The notes: generated by a model from the letters alone, not told the origin. 64,000 bases of DNA from DATKAS01 sp963773315 (GCA_963773315.1 CAVZAF010000005.1:744001-808000), one strand, 5' to 3'. Shown: positions 1 to 8,231, numbered from the stretch's first letter. Translations and numbers: made by a program.

Positions 1-818
1 AGCCGGTAGCCGATGAACGCGCGCCGGTCATCGCTGATGAACCACGAGGTTCCCTCGAGCAGGTGGAAGGACGCCAGGCTGTTCGTCGCCCAGGAGTCGA
101 TGAGCCGCTCGACCAGCCGCCGATCGCTGGCGTCAGCCGCGGTTGCGAGCACTGAGGCAACGATCAGGATCAGCGCGACGACCACGACGCCGAGCCCGGC
201 GAGACGCACCGAGTCGACGAACCAACGCCCGTCGGGATCGACGGGAGTGATTGCGTTCGCGGGAAGGAGCAGCAACAGCCTCACGGCACTGCGACCCGCG
301 TCGATCAAGGTCGCCGAGTCCCGGAATTCCTCGTCCAGGAAGTACAGCCCCGCGGTCCCGTATGCGAACACCAGGATCTCGCCGGCGAGGAGGAGCCGAA
401 GGCCGCGTCTTGCCATCAGTGGGTCGGAGCGAGCGCCGAACGAACCTGCGGTCAGGACGAGCAACGCGACGAGTCCGCCGGCCAGAAGAAGGCCGACGCT
501 CATCACATCTCGATCTCGGTGCACGAACGCGAAGCACGAGGCGATCGAGAGCACGAACGCGATCCCCCATGCGGTGCGCTTGGCGTGCAGCAGCCCGAAC
601 GCGTTCAGCACGAGCGCCATGCCGGCGAGGAGCAGGAGGTAGCGCGTACCGGTCATCGTCGCGGTCGCTCGACCGAGTGCGTGCACGCGTGCCGATGCGC
701 CGGAGTGCCTCGCGGCCCACACGAGGTCGGTGACGCCGACTGCGATCGCGGCGATTGCAACCATGCGACGAGTGCTTTGCGCCGACATCCACGCGAGCGG
801 CCGGGACGTGATGCTCAT
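1..818 (-). CDS. MprF-like aminoacyl-phosphatidylglycerol synthase (DUF2156), 3' end outside window
   Basis: About 272 codons read in from an ATG at 818; the gene leaves the window at position 1. The protein is hydrophobic over most of the visible part, with likely membrane segments near residues 18-35, 58-78, 84-98, 105-125, 138-158 and 203-228. It then enters a soluble region (WATNSLASFHLLEG, DDRRAFIGYR) that matches the start of the DUF2156 / LPG synthase C-terminal catalytic domain, which transfers an amino acid from aminoacyl-tRNA to phosphatidylglycerol. Its ATG overlaps the TGA of the flippase-like gene upstream (ATGA), so the two are almost certainly co-translated. The substrate amino acid cannot be told. 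The family call rests on a short visible piece of the catalytic domain plus the neighbour. Confidence 0.72.
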   Translation of the reverse strand, partial: MSITSRPLAWMSAQSTRRMVAIAAIAVGVTDLVWAARHSGASARVHALGRATATMTGTRYLLLLAGMALVLNAFGLLHAKRTAWGIAFVLSIASCFAFVHRDRDVMSVGLLLAGGLVALLVLTAGSFGARSDPLMARRGLRLLLAGEILVFAYGTAGLYFLDEEFRDSATLIDAGRSAVRLLLLLPANAITPVDPDGRWFVDSVRLAGLGVVVVALILIVASVLATAADASDRRLVERLIDSWATNSLASFHLLEGTSWFISDDRRAFIGYR

Positions 819-1867
819 CGCTGGGCGGGGATCGGCCGTCGGAGCCGCGTCGCTGCGAGAGCTCCGACCATGACAGGGATCAACAGCTCGACGACTCGGT
901 ACAGGACAACCGCGGCGACCGCGGTGCGAGCGGGAAGGCCATACGAGATCAACACGGCGCCCAGTGAGAGCTCGACGAAGCCGAGACCACCAGGAAGCAC
1001 ACCCACGATGGCGAACATCGCCGACACCGCGTACGCGACGAGCGCGAGCAGCAGGCTGTGCCCGCCCCCGACCGCCGCGATGACAGCCCACAGCTCTACG
1101 ACGCCGATCGCCTCGACTGCGAGCGCGTGCGCGGCTGCGGGCAGCGATCTCATCGGCTCGCGACGGACGATGGCAAGCGCGTCGTAGAGCTCGTCGGCCG
1201 AACGGGTATCGGGCTCGGGCTCTCCCGTCCGTCTGATCGACGCCATCAAGCGGCCGGGCAGGGCGTAGATGCGCTGCAGCCGCTCTCGCGAGGTTGCGGC
1301 GACGCCGATGAGGGACACGCGCGCCGCCAGGTACAGGGTGAACACGACGCTGGCAGCGACCTCGGGCCCGGTGAGGTGACCGTCGAGCCAGGCCATCAGC
1401 AGCGCGGCGGCGAGCGCTCCGGCAAACGCGAGCTCAGTGAGCACCGCGACGAGCGCGTACGCCGCGACGACAGGGCCACGGCCGAGCCGCCGGCGGTCGC
1501 CGTCAGCGACGAGCATGGTCAGCCCCGCCATGCCGCCCGACTTTGTGACTTGGTTCATGAACGTCGCCGCGAGCGCCGGCCTCACTGCACCGAACGGGCC
1601 CGTCGGCAGCCGTGCCGCACGTTGCGCGGCGGCGTGGAACATCGCCTGGTTCGCGAGGAGCGCGACCATGGCGAGAACGGCGACACCGAGCCATTCACGA
1701 TCCGCAGCTCGCACCTCGCGCCCGGCACCGACGAGCGAGCGTTGCTCGACGGCGAACGCGAGCGCGCCGACGGCGACGACGGCGAGAGCCACAGCGCGCA
1801 CCACGCGGCGGTGGTTCGCAGAGGGCAGCGACTCGGCCTCTGCATCCACGGGAGAATTGTTCACCAT
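815..1867 (-). CDS. YbhN/AglD-type lysylphosphatidylglycerol synthase transmembrane (flippase-like) protein
   Basis: 350 aa from an ATG at 1867, with a GGGAAG ribosome-binding site just upstream; the frame stays open further upstream but that part is low-complexity charged sequence and is not used. About eight hydrophobic segments are present, with the family's conserved features: a NQVTKSGGMAGL segment near residue 105 and a PGGLGFVE segment near residue 300. This is the UPF0104/PF03706 fold that forms the flippase half of MprF. Its stop overlaps the start of the DUF2156 gene downstream. Together they look like an MprF split into two polypeptides, one flipping and one making aminoacylated phosphatidylglycerol; role in surface-charge modification is inferred from family. 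Confidence 0.8.
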   Translation of the reverse strand: MVNNSPVDAEAESLPSANHRRVVRAVALAVVAVGALAFAVEQRSLVGAGREVRAADREWLGVAVLAMVALLANQAMFHAAAQRAARLPTGPFGAVRPALAATFMNQVTKSGGMAGLTMLVADGDRRRLGRGPVVAAYALVAVLTELAFAGALAAALLMAWLDGHLTGPEVAASVVFTLYLAARVSLIGVAATSRERLQRIYALPGRLMASIRRTGEPEPDTRSADELYDALAIVRREPMRSLPAAAHALAVEAIGVVELWAVIAAVGGGHSLLLALVAYAVSAMFAIVGVLPGGLGFVELSLGAVLISYGLPARTAVAAVVLYRVVELLIPVMVGALAATRLRRPIPAQR

Positions 1868-1981
1868 CACTTCCCAGGATCGAGCGCGGCCGGCACGTCC
1901 GGACGCTCCGTGGGTTAGCGCAAGGCAAAACCTTCGCCCGACGGCTGACCCGCGCGATCTCGGCGCAGCACACTTCGTCCG

Positions 1982-2776
1982 ATGGCGGGTGGGGTGGGAG
2001 TGCGGCGAGCGCTGAGAGTGCCTGCGATCACCGCGTACTTCTGGGTGATCAAGGCCCTTTCGACTGCGCTCGGCGAGTCGACCTCCGACTACATGGTCCA
2101 TCGTCTCGACCCTGTGCTCGCCGTCATGATCGGGTTCGCGGGCTTCTTGGTGGCGCTCGTGCTGCAGCTCGCGATGCGGCGCTACGTCGCGTGGACGTAT
2201 TGGTTCGCGGTGGTGATGGTCGGCATCTTCGGGACGATGGCCGCCGACGTGCTCCATGTCCAGTTCCACGTGCCCTACGCAGCATCGGCCATCTTCTACG
2301 GCTTCGTCCTGGCCGCCGTGTTCGGCACGTGGCAAGCCACCGAGCACACGCTCGATGTGCACACCATCGACACCTTCCGCCGCGAGCTCTTCTACTGGGC
2401 TGCGGTCGTGTCGACGTTCGCACTCGGCACCGCCGTCGGCGACGTCACCGCGATCACGCTCAACCTCGGCTACCGCGGTTCCGTGATCTTGTTCGCGGCG
2501 CTGATAGCCGTACCCGCCGTCGGCTACTGGCGATTCGACCTCAACCCGATCGTCGCGTTCTGGACGGCGTACGTCTTGACTCGTCCGCTCGGCGCGTCAG
2601 TGGCGGACTGGCTCGGCAAGCCCGCCGACGTCGGCGGTCTCGGCCTCGGCAGCCAATGGGTGAGCCTCGCGCTGGCAGCCGCGATCGCAGTGCTCGTCAC
2701 GTTCTTGGCAGTGACCGGCGCCGACGTGCAGCGTGACCATCGTGGCGACCGCCTCGACTCCGCCGCGTCGGCGTGA
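1982..2776 (+). CDS. DUF347 (COG4705-like) integral membrane protein
   Basis: 264 aa, around eight membrane segments built from the DUF347 repeat: KALSTALGESTSDY near residue 20, a GTMAADVLH segment in the middle, ALGTAVGDVTA near residue 150 and TRPLGASVADWLG near residue 203. These repeated (T/S)xxGExxSDY and TAxGD signatures are typical of the family, whose members are of uncertain function; some are described as manganese- or cation-related membrane proteins. Divergent from the split MprF pair with about 115 bp between starts. A CACACT hexamer sits 7 nt before the ATG and may be a weak -10 of the leaderless type seen throughout this window. A GTG a few codons later is an alternative start. 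Confidence 0.82.
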   Translation: MAGGVGVRRALRVPAITAYFWVIKALSTALGESTSDYMVHRLDPVLAVMIGFAGFLVALVLQLAMRRYVAWTYWFAVVMVGIFGTMAADVLHVQFHVPYAASAIFYGFVLAAVFGTWQATEHTLDVHTIDTFRRELFYWAAVVSTFALGTAVGDVTAITLNLGYRGSVILFAALIAVPAVGYWRFDLNPIVAFWTAYVLTRPLGASVADWLGKPADVGGLGLGSQWVSLALAAAIAVLVTFLAVTGADVQRDHRGDRLDSAASA

Positions 2777-2790
2777 TGTCGGATCGCACT

Positions 2791-2866
2791 TGGAGCGGAC
2801 GACGGGATTCGAACCCGCGACCCTCACCTTGGCAAGGTGATGCTCTACCAGCTGAGCCACGTCCGC
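2791..2866 (-). tRNA. tRNA-Gly(GCC)
   Basis: Cloverleaf read on the minus strand: acceptor GCGGACG pairs with CGTCCGC, D-arm GCTC..GAGC, anticodon stem CACCT/AGGTG around loop TTGCCAA (anticodon GCC), and T-arm with GGTTCGAATCC. The discriminator T is followed by an encoded CCA, so the 3' end is genomically complete at 2791. It sits between the DUF347 gene and the undecaprenyl-diphosphatase gene and is transcribed against both. Confidence 0.96.
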
Positions 2867-2913
2867 GTGGCCCGTCACTCTAGCAACCCGGGGGCGCCGG
2901 TTACCGTGCCCCG

Positions 2914-3729
2914 GTGAGTGCGTTCCAGGCGGTCTTCCTCGGCATCGTCCAAGGCCTCACCGAATTCCTGCCGATCTCGTCAACGGCACACTTGCGGATC
3001 ATCCCGGCCCTCTTCGGGTGGCCCGACCCCGGCGCTCCGTTCACCGCCGTCATCCAGCTGGGCACCATGGCCGCGGTCGTCCTCCACTTCTGGCAAGACC
3101 TGCTGCGCATCGCGACGACATGGCTGAAGTCGCTCCGCGACAAGTCGCTCCGCGGGGCGCTCGACGCGAGGCTCGGCTGGTACATCGGCCTCGGCACGAT
3201 CCCGATCGTCATCGTCGGCTACGCGCTGCGCGACCAGATCGAGACGGGCGGTCGCAACCTGACGCTCATCGGCATCGCGATGATCGTCGGCGGGCTCGGG
3301 CTTTGGCTCGCCGAGCGAGTGGGGAAGCGGCGTCGTGCGCTCGCGCAGATCAATGCGACCGACGCGGCGGTGATCGGCGGCGCGCAGACGCTCGCTCTGA
3401 TCCCCGGCTTCTCCCGCTCGGGCTCGACGATCGGCGCGGGCCTCTTCGTGAACTTCGACCGCGTCTCGGCGGCTCGCTACTCGTTCCTGCTGTCCGTGCC
3501 CGCCGTGGTGTTGAGCGGCCTGTTCGAGGCCCGCAAGATCGGCGACCCCGGCGGCGCCGGCGTCGGGCCGACGATCATCGCGACGATCTTCGCGTTCGTC
3601 GTCGGGTACTGGTCGATCTCGTTCCTGCTGCGCTACCTGAGCCGAGAGTCGCTCGCGATCTTCATCATCTACCGGCTCGTGATGGGCGTGGTCGTGCTCG
3701 TCCTCGTCGCCACCAACGCGATCAACTGA
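2914..3729 (+). CDS. uppP: undecaprenyl-diphosphatase UppP (BacA family)
   Basis: 271 aa, the usual length. It dephosphorylates undecaprenyl diphosphate at the membrane, recycling the lipid carrier for peptidoglycan and other wall polymers. Both catalytic signatures are present: LTEFLPISSTAH (residues 15-26, with the conserved Glu17 and His26) and PGFSRSGST (164-172, with the catalytic arginine), on a background of about eight membrane segments. GTG start; TACCGT lies at 2902-2907, 6 nt before it, which fits a leaderless transcript. Ends 3 bp from the convergent clpP gene. Confidence 0.95.
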   Translation: MSAFQAVFLGIVQGLTEFLPISSTAHLRIIPALFGWPDPGAPFTAVIQLGTMAAVVLHFWQDLLRIATTWLKSLRDKSLRGALDARLGWYIGLGTIPIVIVGYALRDQIETGGRNLTLIGIAMIVGGLGLWLAERVGKRRRALAQINATDAAVIGGAQTLALIPGFSRSGSTIGAGLFVNFDRVSAARYSFLLSVPAVVLSGLFEARKIGDPGGAGVGPTIIATIFAFVVGYWSISFLLRYLSRESLAIFIIYRLVMGVVVLVLVATNAIN

Positions 3730-3732
3730 GCG

Positions 3733-4347
3733 CTACGCCGACGCGGCGATCTCGACCGCGCCGATGATGCCGCGACGTTCGATCACATGGTCGACGAGCC
3801 CGTACGCGACGGCGTCGGCTCCGCGAAGGATGTAGTCACGATCGATGTCTCTCATGATCCGCTGCTCCGTCTGTCGGGTCGCCGACGCGAGGATCGACAC
3901 CATGCGTCGCCGCATCTCGACCATCTCCGCGACTGCGAGCTCGAGGTCGGTCGACTGCCCCTGAGCACCACCGTGGGGTTGGTGGATGAGGACTCGGGAG
4001 TTCGGGAGCACCGCCCGCTTGCCCGGCGCACCGGCGGCGAGCAGCACGGCGGCGGCTGACGCTGCCTGGCCGACGCAGATCGTGGCGACGTCAGGACGCA
4101 GGAACTGCATCGTGTCGTAGATCGCGAACAGCGCGGTCATGTCGCCGCCGGGAGAGTTGATGTAGAGGGAGACGTCCTGGTCGGGCTTGTCGCTCTCGAG
4201 GTGGAGCAGCTGCGCGATCACGAGGTTCGCGACCGTGTCGTCGATCGCGGTGCCCAGGAACACGATCCGCTCGGCGAGGAGGCGGGAGTAGATGTCGAAC
4301 GCCCGCTCCCCTCGGTTGGTCTGTTCGATCACGGTGGGAACGAGCAC
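3733..4347 (-). CDS. clpP: ATP-dependent Clp protease proteolytic subunit ClpP
   Basis: 204 aa from a GTG at 4347. An ATG 30 nt further upstream is in frame, but a perfect AGGAGG lies at 4354-4359 with a 6-nt spacer to the GTG, and homologues start with this LVPTVIEQ segment, so the GTG is preferred. The catalytic triad is visible: Ser97 in GQAASAAA, His122 in IHQPHGG and Asp171 in DIDRDYIL, and the YINSPGG oxyanion segment is present. It forms the barrel chamber that degrades substrates delivered by a Clp ATPase. No clpX or second clpP lies next to it, unlike the common paired clpP1-clpP2 arrangement. The upstream gap is shared with the divergent SRPBCC/ArsR genes and holds two inverted repeats that may also affect this promoter. 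Confidence 0.95.
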   Translation of the reverse strand: MLVPTVIEQTNRGERAFDIYSRLLAERIVFLGTAIDDTVANLVIAQLLHLESDKPDQDVSLYINSPGGDMTALFAIYDTMQFLRPDVATICVGQAASAAAVLLAAGAPGKRAVLPNSRVLIHQPHGGAQGQSTDLELAVAEMVEMRRRMVSILASATRQTEQRIMRDIDRDYILRGADAVAYGLVDHVIERRGIIGAVEIAASA

Positions 4348-4372
4348 GCGAGTCCTCCTATGAGCGTTATGC

Positions 4373-4417
4373 TGCAACCAGTTCGTTGCACATCATAAGT
4401 GCAACCTAGAAGTTGCA
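4373..4417. promoter_or_regulatory. two tandem TGCAAC-N6-GTTGCA operator-like inverted repeats
   Basis: Identical 6-bp arms with 6-bp spacers occur at 4373-4390 (spacer CAGTTC) and 4400-4417 (spacer CTAGAA); the second extends to 7-bp arms (GTGCAAC/GTTGCAC). Their centres are 27 bp apart. They fill the gap between clpP and the divergent SRPBCC gene, whose operon encodes an ArsR-type regulator. The simplest reading is autoregulation by that ArsR protein, possibly also touching clpP; the sites are seen, the regulator assignment is inferred. Confidence 0.6.
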
Positions 4418-4436
4418 CAACCTTGGAGGCCGACCG

Positions 4437-4841
4437 ATGCAGATCCGACGGCAGATTGATCTCGACGCGGACCTCGCGAGGGTGTGGCACGCGCTCACCG
4501 ACCGCGACGAGCTCAGCGACTGGTTGGGCGGTCCGGTCGAGCTCGAGATGTATCCCGGTGGCAACGGCACGATCGTCGACGACGAAGGCATCGTGCGACA
4601 CGCCCTCATCCGAGACGTCGATCCTGAGCGGCGCCTCTCGCTGCGTTGGTGGCCAGAAGGCGGCGCCGTGTCCGAGGTGATCTTCGAGCTGTGCCCGACC
4701 GAGGGCGGCACGCGCCTCGTCGTCACCGAGACGCCGCTCGAGCCGACCTCCGCCCAAGCCAGCGTCGCCAAGGCTGCCTACTGGGAGGCGCGCCTCGACA
4801 CGCTGTGGTTGCGAGTGTCTGCAGCCGCGCTCGTCCGCTGA
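4437..4841 (+). CDS. SRPBCC (AHSA1/START-like) domain protein
   Basis: 134 aa. GGAGG at 4425-4429 sits 7 nt before the ATG at 4437, which fixes the start; the frame runs open a few codons further up. The sequence has the Aha1/START layout: an N-terminal I-x-R-Q-I-D-L strand with VWHALTDRDELSDWLGG near residues 16-35, then W-rich strands (LRWWPEGG) and a long C-terminal helix (YWEARLDTLWLRV). The fold forms a hydrophobic pocket; the ligand is unknown. The ArsR regulator gene follows 14 bp later; such ArsR/SRPBCC pairs are widespread in Actinobacteria, usually with the regulator first, so the order is reversed here. Confidence 0.85.
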   Translation: MQIRRQIDLDADLARVWHALTDRDELSDWLGGPVELEMYPGGNGTIVDDEGIVRHALIRDVDPERRLSLRWWPEGGAVSEVIFELCPTEGGTRLVVTETPLEPTSAQASVAKAAYWEARLDTLWLRVSAAALVR

Positions 4842-4855
4842 CCTCGCTCCACTCG

Positions 4856-5221
4856 ATGCCCGAGGGTCTCGACCGGTTCGGTCTCGACGCGGTGTTCGGC
4901 GCGCTCGCGGATCCGACGCGTCGCCACATGGTCGAGCGACTGGTCGAGCGCGGCCCTGAGACGGCGACCGCGCTCGCGCGCGACTTGCCGATCTCACGGC
5001 AGGCGGTCGTGAAGCACCTGCAGTCGCTCAGCGACGCGGGACTCGTCGACGCCGCGCGCGAGGGGCGCGAGGTGAAGTACGCGATCCGGCCCGAGCCGTT
5101 CAGCGACGCGATCGAGTGGATGATGCGCGCGGGAGCGCAATGGGATCGCCGCCTCGACCGCCTGTCACACGTGCTTGGCCAGAAGGTCCGCGATGTCGCC
5201 GGGGCGAGTGAGGAACGGTGA
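4856..5221 (+). CDS. ArsR-family winged-helix transcriptional regulator
   Basis: 121 aa. FGALADPTRRHMVERLVERG near residues 13-32 and the recognition helix ISRQAVVKHLQSL near 45-57, followed by a REGREVKYAI wing, are diagnostic of ArsR-type repressors. No metal-binding cysteine motif is visible, so it probably belongs to the non-metal SRPBCC-linked group. Probable target: the two inverted repeats at 4373-4417 upstream of its own operon. Its 3' end overlaps the convergent acyltransferase gene by 57 bp. Confidence 0.9.
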   Translation: MPEGLDRFGLDAVFGALADPTRRHMVERLVERGPETATALARDLPISRQAVVKHLQSLSDAGLVDAAREGREVKYAIRPEPFSDAIEWMMRAGAQWDRRLDRLSHVLGQKVRDVAGASEER

Positions 5222-7249
5222 GTGGTCGGTGTCCCACTCGACCACCTCGTCGGCGCGCCCGGCCATCGCGCGCTGCGCGCCCTCGCTGATCGCCTTGTCG
5301 TTCGTGCACACGATGTAGGTCGAGGGCACCTGCCGCCACGCGGGCTCGACGTCGACGATCCACGTGTCACCGAGCGGCATCGGCCGCAGCAGCTTCTCGA
5401 TCTCGACGACGACCTCAGGGTCGCTGTCCTCGTAGAAGGCCTCGTGCAGCATCGCCGGATCGATCGTGAGCACACCACCATCGGTGCGAACCGCGGCCAT
5501 CATCGGCGACGGATGCGCCTGCATGTGCTCCATCGGCTCCTCGCCCTCGTCCGTCATGAACGCGGTGAGGTACACGACGCGGCCAACTGGCAACCCACTT
5601 GCGGCGCGTGAGATCACCATCCCGCCGTACGAGTGCCCACACACGACGGCGCCCTTGCCCGCCACCTTGATCGCCTTGCGGGCCTCGGCGACGTCGTCGT
5701 CGTAGCTGGTCAGAGGGAGCTCGACGGCGTGGACGTCGACGCCTTGCGCCTCGAGCGCGTCGATGACGCCCTGCCAGCACCACGCACCGTGCCACGCGCC
5801 ATGCACGAGCACGACCTTGGCCTCGCGCTTCGACTTGTTCTGCTTCTTCGGCCGTTCGGGTTCGGCGCGCTTCTTCAGCTCGTCGAGCGCCGCGCCCAGA
5901 CCATCGGCGATCTCCCAGGCGTCGCGGATGAGCTCGCGACAGGTCACCACGCCAAAGTCGAGCTGGTTCATGTAGCTGACCACCGTGATGTTGAGCCCCG
6001 CACCGTCGTTGATGGGGCCCATCGGGTAGTTCGCGACCATGCGGGCGCCGGCCGAGTACAGCGGGAACGGAGGACCAGGCACATTTGAGATCGTGAGGTT
6101 GAAGATCGGTCGATGATGATCGGCAAGCCGATACCGCGCGTAGGCGCGCACGGCGCGCCCCAGCACAGCCGGAGCCGCGAACTCTGCCCAGTCCTGCAGG
6201 GTTGTTGCACCGATCGCGCTCTGCTGCTCCTTCGCCTGGCGCATGCCGGCGCTGATCGCGAGCAACCGTTCGACCGGATCGTCGATCGTCGTCGCGAGCG
6301 ACGCCAGCATCGTCGCGACGCGGTTGCCTCCAGCATCGTTCCGGTCCCCGGTGCGCACTGACATGGGCACCATCGCGACCAGATCCTGTTCGAGCTTCTC
6401 GCCGCGCGCGTCGATGTACGAACGCAGCGCGCTCGCGCACATCGCCATCACGACGTCGTTGAGCGTCGTCCCGAACGCGTTCTTGACCGCCTTCGCGTCG
6501 TCGAGTGAGAGCGAGGTCATCGCGTACGAGCGGTGCGGCGAGAGCGCGTGGTTCCATGAGGCGCGCGGCGCCGAGAACGGCGCCGGCGGAGGCGCAATGT
6601 CCGGCTGGCGGTTCCGCCGAGTGACGTTCAGGAAGGCCGAACCGGTGCGGCCGAGCGAGAGAACGAACTTCGCGGGCTGTGTCGACAACGACCGCATCGC
6701 ATAGGCCAGCAGCTCGGCCTCGTTCGGAACGTGCTCGGGCGCCCAGGTGTCGGGGCCGACGTCGCGGCCCTCGGGCTCGACATCGAGCATGGCGACGGTC
6801 ATCTCGTTGCCCGACACGCCGTCGATCGCCGCGTGGTGGGTCTTCGTGAGCACCGCGATGAAGCCGTGCTCGAGGCCTTCGATGATCCACGACTCCCAGA
6901 GCGGCTTCCGCCGGTCGAGCGGCCGGGCGACGATCTCCTCGGCCAAGGTCGCGAGCTGGCGCGCGCCTCCCGGCTGCGGCACCGCGATGTGGTGGAGGTG
7001 GAAGTCGAGGTCGAAGTCCGGGTCTTCGATCCAGACGGGGTGGTGCACTCCGAACGGCACTTCGACGAGCCGCCGTCGGAACGGGGGCGCGAGGTGCAGC
7101 CGTGCTGCATACATGTCGCGCACCTCGTCGAACGACCACTGCACGGGTGCCGTCGCGGGATCCAAGATCATGAGCCCTGCGACGTGCATGTACGACGACG
7201 GTGTCTCGAGGTAGAGGAAGCTGGCGTCGAGGCCGGACAGTCGCTTCAT
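5165..7249 (-). CDS. WS/DGAT O-acyltransferase fused to an alpha/beta hydrolase
   Basis: 694 aa from an ATG at 7249 preceded by AGGGGGAG. Residues 1 to about 460 form a complete wax ester synthase/diacylglycerol acyltransferase: RLSGLDASFLYLE at the start, the catalytic HHAAIDG at 138-144, and NVPGP near 389-393. A lysine-rich linker (about 460-476) leads into a second enzyme: VLVHGAWHGAWCW (480-492), nucleophile elbow GHSYGG (538-543, Ser540) and a C-terminal DTDHSPFL segment with a candidate catalytic His. The first domain makes wax esters or triacylglycerol from acyl-CoA; the second resembles small esterases of the salicylate-esterase type. Stand-alone WS/DGAT proteins are about 450-480 aa, so the hydrolase is an addition. 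No frame break was found at the junction. Confidence 0.88.
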   Translation of the reverse strand: MKRLSGLDASFLYLETPSSYMHVAGLMILDPATAPVQWSFDEVRDMYAARLHLAPPFRRRLVEVPFGVHHPVWIEDPDFDLDFHLHHIAVPQPGGARQLATLAEEIVARPLDRRKPLWESWIIEGLEHGFIAVLTKTHHAAIDGVSGNEMTVAMLDVEPEGRDVGPDTWAPEHVPNEAELLAYAMRSLSTQPAKFVLSLGRTGSAFLNVTRRNRQPDIAPPPAPFSAPRASWNHALSPHRSYAMTSLSLDDAKAVKNAFGTTLNDVVMAMCASALRSYIDARGEKLEQDLVAMVPMSVRTGDRNDAGGNRVATMLASLATTIDDPVERLLAISAGMRQAKEQQSAIGATTLQDWAEFAAPAVLGRAVRAYARYRLADHHRPIFNLTISNVPGPPFPLYSAGARMVANYPMGPINDGAGLNITVVSYMNQLDFGVVTCRELIRDAWEIADGLGAALDELKKRAEPERPKKQNKSKREAKVVLVHGAWHGAWCWQGVIDALEAQGVDVHAVELPLTSYDDDVAEARKAIKVAGKGAVVCGHSYGGMVISRAASGLPVGRVVYLTAFMTDEGEEPMEHMQAHPSPMMAAVRTDGGVLTIDPAMLHEAFYEDSDPEVVVEIEKLLRPMPLGDTWIVDVEPAWRQVPSTYIVCTNDKAISEGAQRAMAGRADEVVEWDTDHSPFLTRPGDIADLLAKHV

Positions 7250-7292
7250 GACTCCCCCTTCGATCTCGTGTCGCGCGCTGCGGCACAGCCTG

Positions 7293-8231
7293 TCAGATCG
7301 GCTCGGGGACATCCTCCGCGCGGTCGAGATTCCGGTGGCCGACCACGATGACCGCGAGCGCGCCGAGCACGATCGCGCCGCCGACGAGCTGGCCGACCGT
7401 CATGTTCTCGCCGAGCAGCATCCATGCCGCCACCGCCGAGACGACGGGCACGCCCAAGGTCATCAGCGAAGAGATCTTCACGTCGACGTACTTGTGCGCC
7501 CAGCCCATCACCACGTGGCCACCCCAGCCGGGCACCAGCACGATGAACAGGATCCACAGCCAATCGGTGCCGTGGATCGCACCGACCAGGTCGTTCGCTG
7601 CGAGCAACGCGTACGGCGTGAAGACGAGAGCGGCGACGAGCATGACGCCGGCCATGTACTCGATGGCGCCCACGCCTGCTTCGCGGACCCGCTTGACCTC
7701 GAGGAAGTAGATCGTCCAGAGGAAGAGGTTCCCGAACGCCAGGAGGTTCCCGAGCGGGCTCACCTCCGGCTGCCCCGACGAGGCGAGCAGCACGACCGCC
7801 ACGCCGACGAATGCGACGGCCGTCCAGCCGACGTCGTGCCGGGTCACGCGCTCGCCGAACATCTTGCCGGCGACGAGCAGCACGAGCGCAGGTTGCATCG
7901 CGCTGATGAGCTGCGCGTTCACCACGCTCGTGCGCTGCACGGCCTCGAAGAAGAGCCCGATCTGCCCCGCGAAGAGCAGCCCGCCGAAGAGCGACCGCTT
8001 GAGGCCGGTGATCGTCAGCCGGCCGCCGGTCGCGTACAGGAAGAGCACCATCGATGGGGCCGCGATCCACATCCGCCAGAACGCGATCGTGACAGCGGAT
8101 GCGTCGATCGACTTGACCGCGACACCGCCGAGTCCCCAGCAGAAGACCGCGAACGCGACCCCCGCGACGGGGAGCCACGGATGGTCTTCGACGCTCGCCG
8201 CCCCTGCTGCCGCCGGAACCGAAGTGGTCAG
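7293..8231 (-). CDS. EamA/DMT-superfamily permease, apparent CTG start
   Basis: 312 aa if translation begins at the CTG at 8231, whose last two bases open the TGA of the preceding gene (CTGA overlap at 8228-8231, with GAAGGGAAG just upstream). The only conventional start in frame is the ATG at 8072, which would drop the first membrane helix (VAGVAFAVFCWGLGGVAVK) that EamA proteins conserve, giving 259 aa. Two EamA repeats of five helices each are recognisable; MQPALVLLVAGKMFGERVT closes the first and GENMTVGQLVGGAIVLGAL the second. Family members export metabolites or drugs; the substrate is unknown. Confidence 0.8.
   Translation of the reverse strand: MTTSVPAAAGAASVEDHPWLPVAGVAFAVFCWGLGGVAVKSIDASAVTIAFWRMWIAAPSMVLFLYATGGRLTITGLKRSLFGGLLFAGQIGLFFEAVQRTSVVNAQLISAMQPALVLLVAGKMFGERVTRHDVGWTAVAFVGVAVVLLASSGQPEVSPLGNLLAFGNLFLWTIYFLEVKRVREAGVGAIEYMAGVMLVAALVFTPYALLAANDLVGAIHGTDWLWILFIVLVPGWGGHVVMGWAHKYVDVKISSLMTLGVPVVSAVAAWMLLGENMTVGQLVGGAIVLGALAVIVVGHRNLDRAEDVPEPI

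Noticed and set aside
13..792. Plus- and minus-strand open frames of 160-219 codons at the window start
   Set aside because: They are Arg/Ser/Pro-rich shadows of the membrane-protein gene in the remaining minus-strand frame, which reads as a coherent DUF2156 protein.
1868..2362. N-terminal extension of the flippase frame
   Set aside because: Charged low-complexity translation lying antisense to the DUF347 gene; the ATG at 1867 has a ribosome-binding site.
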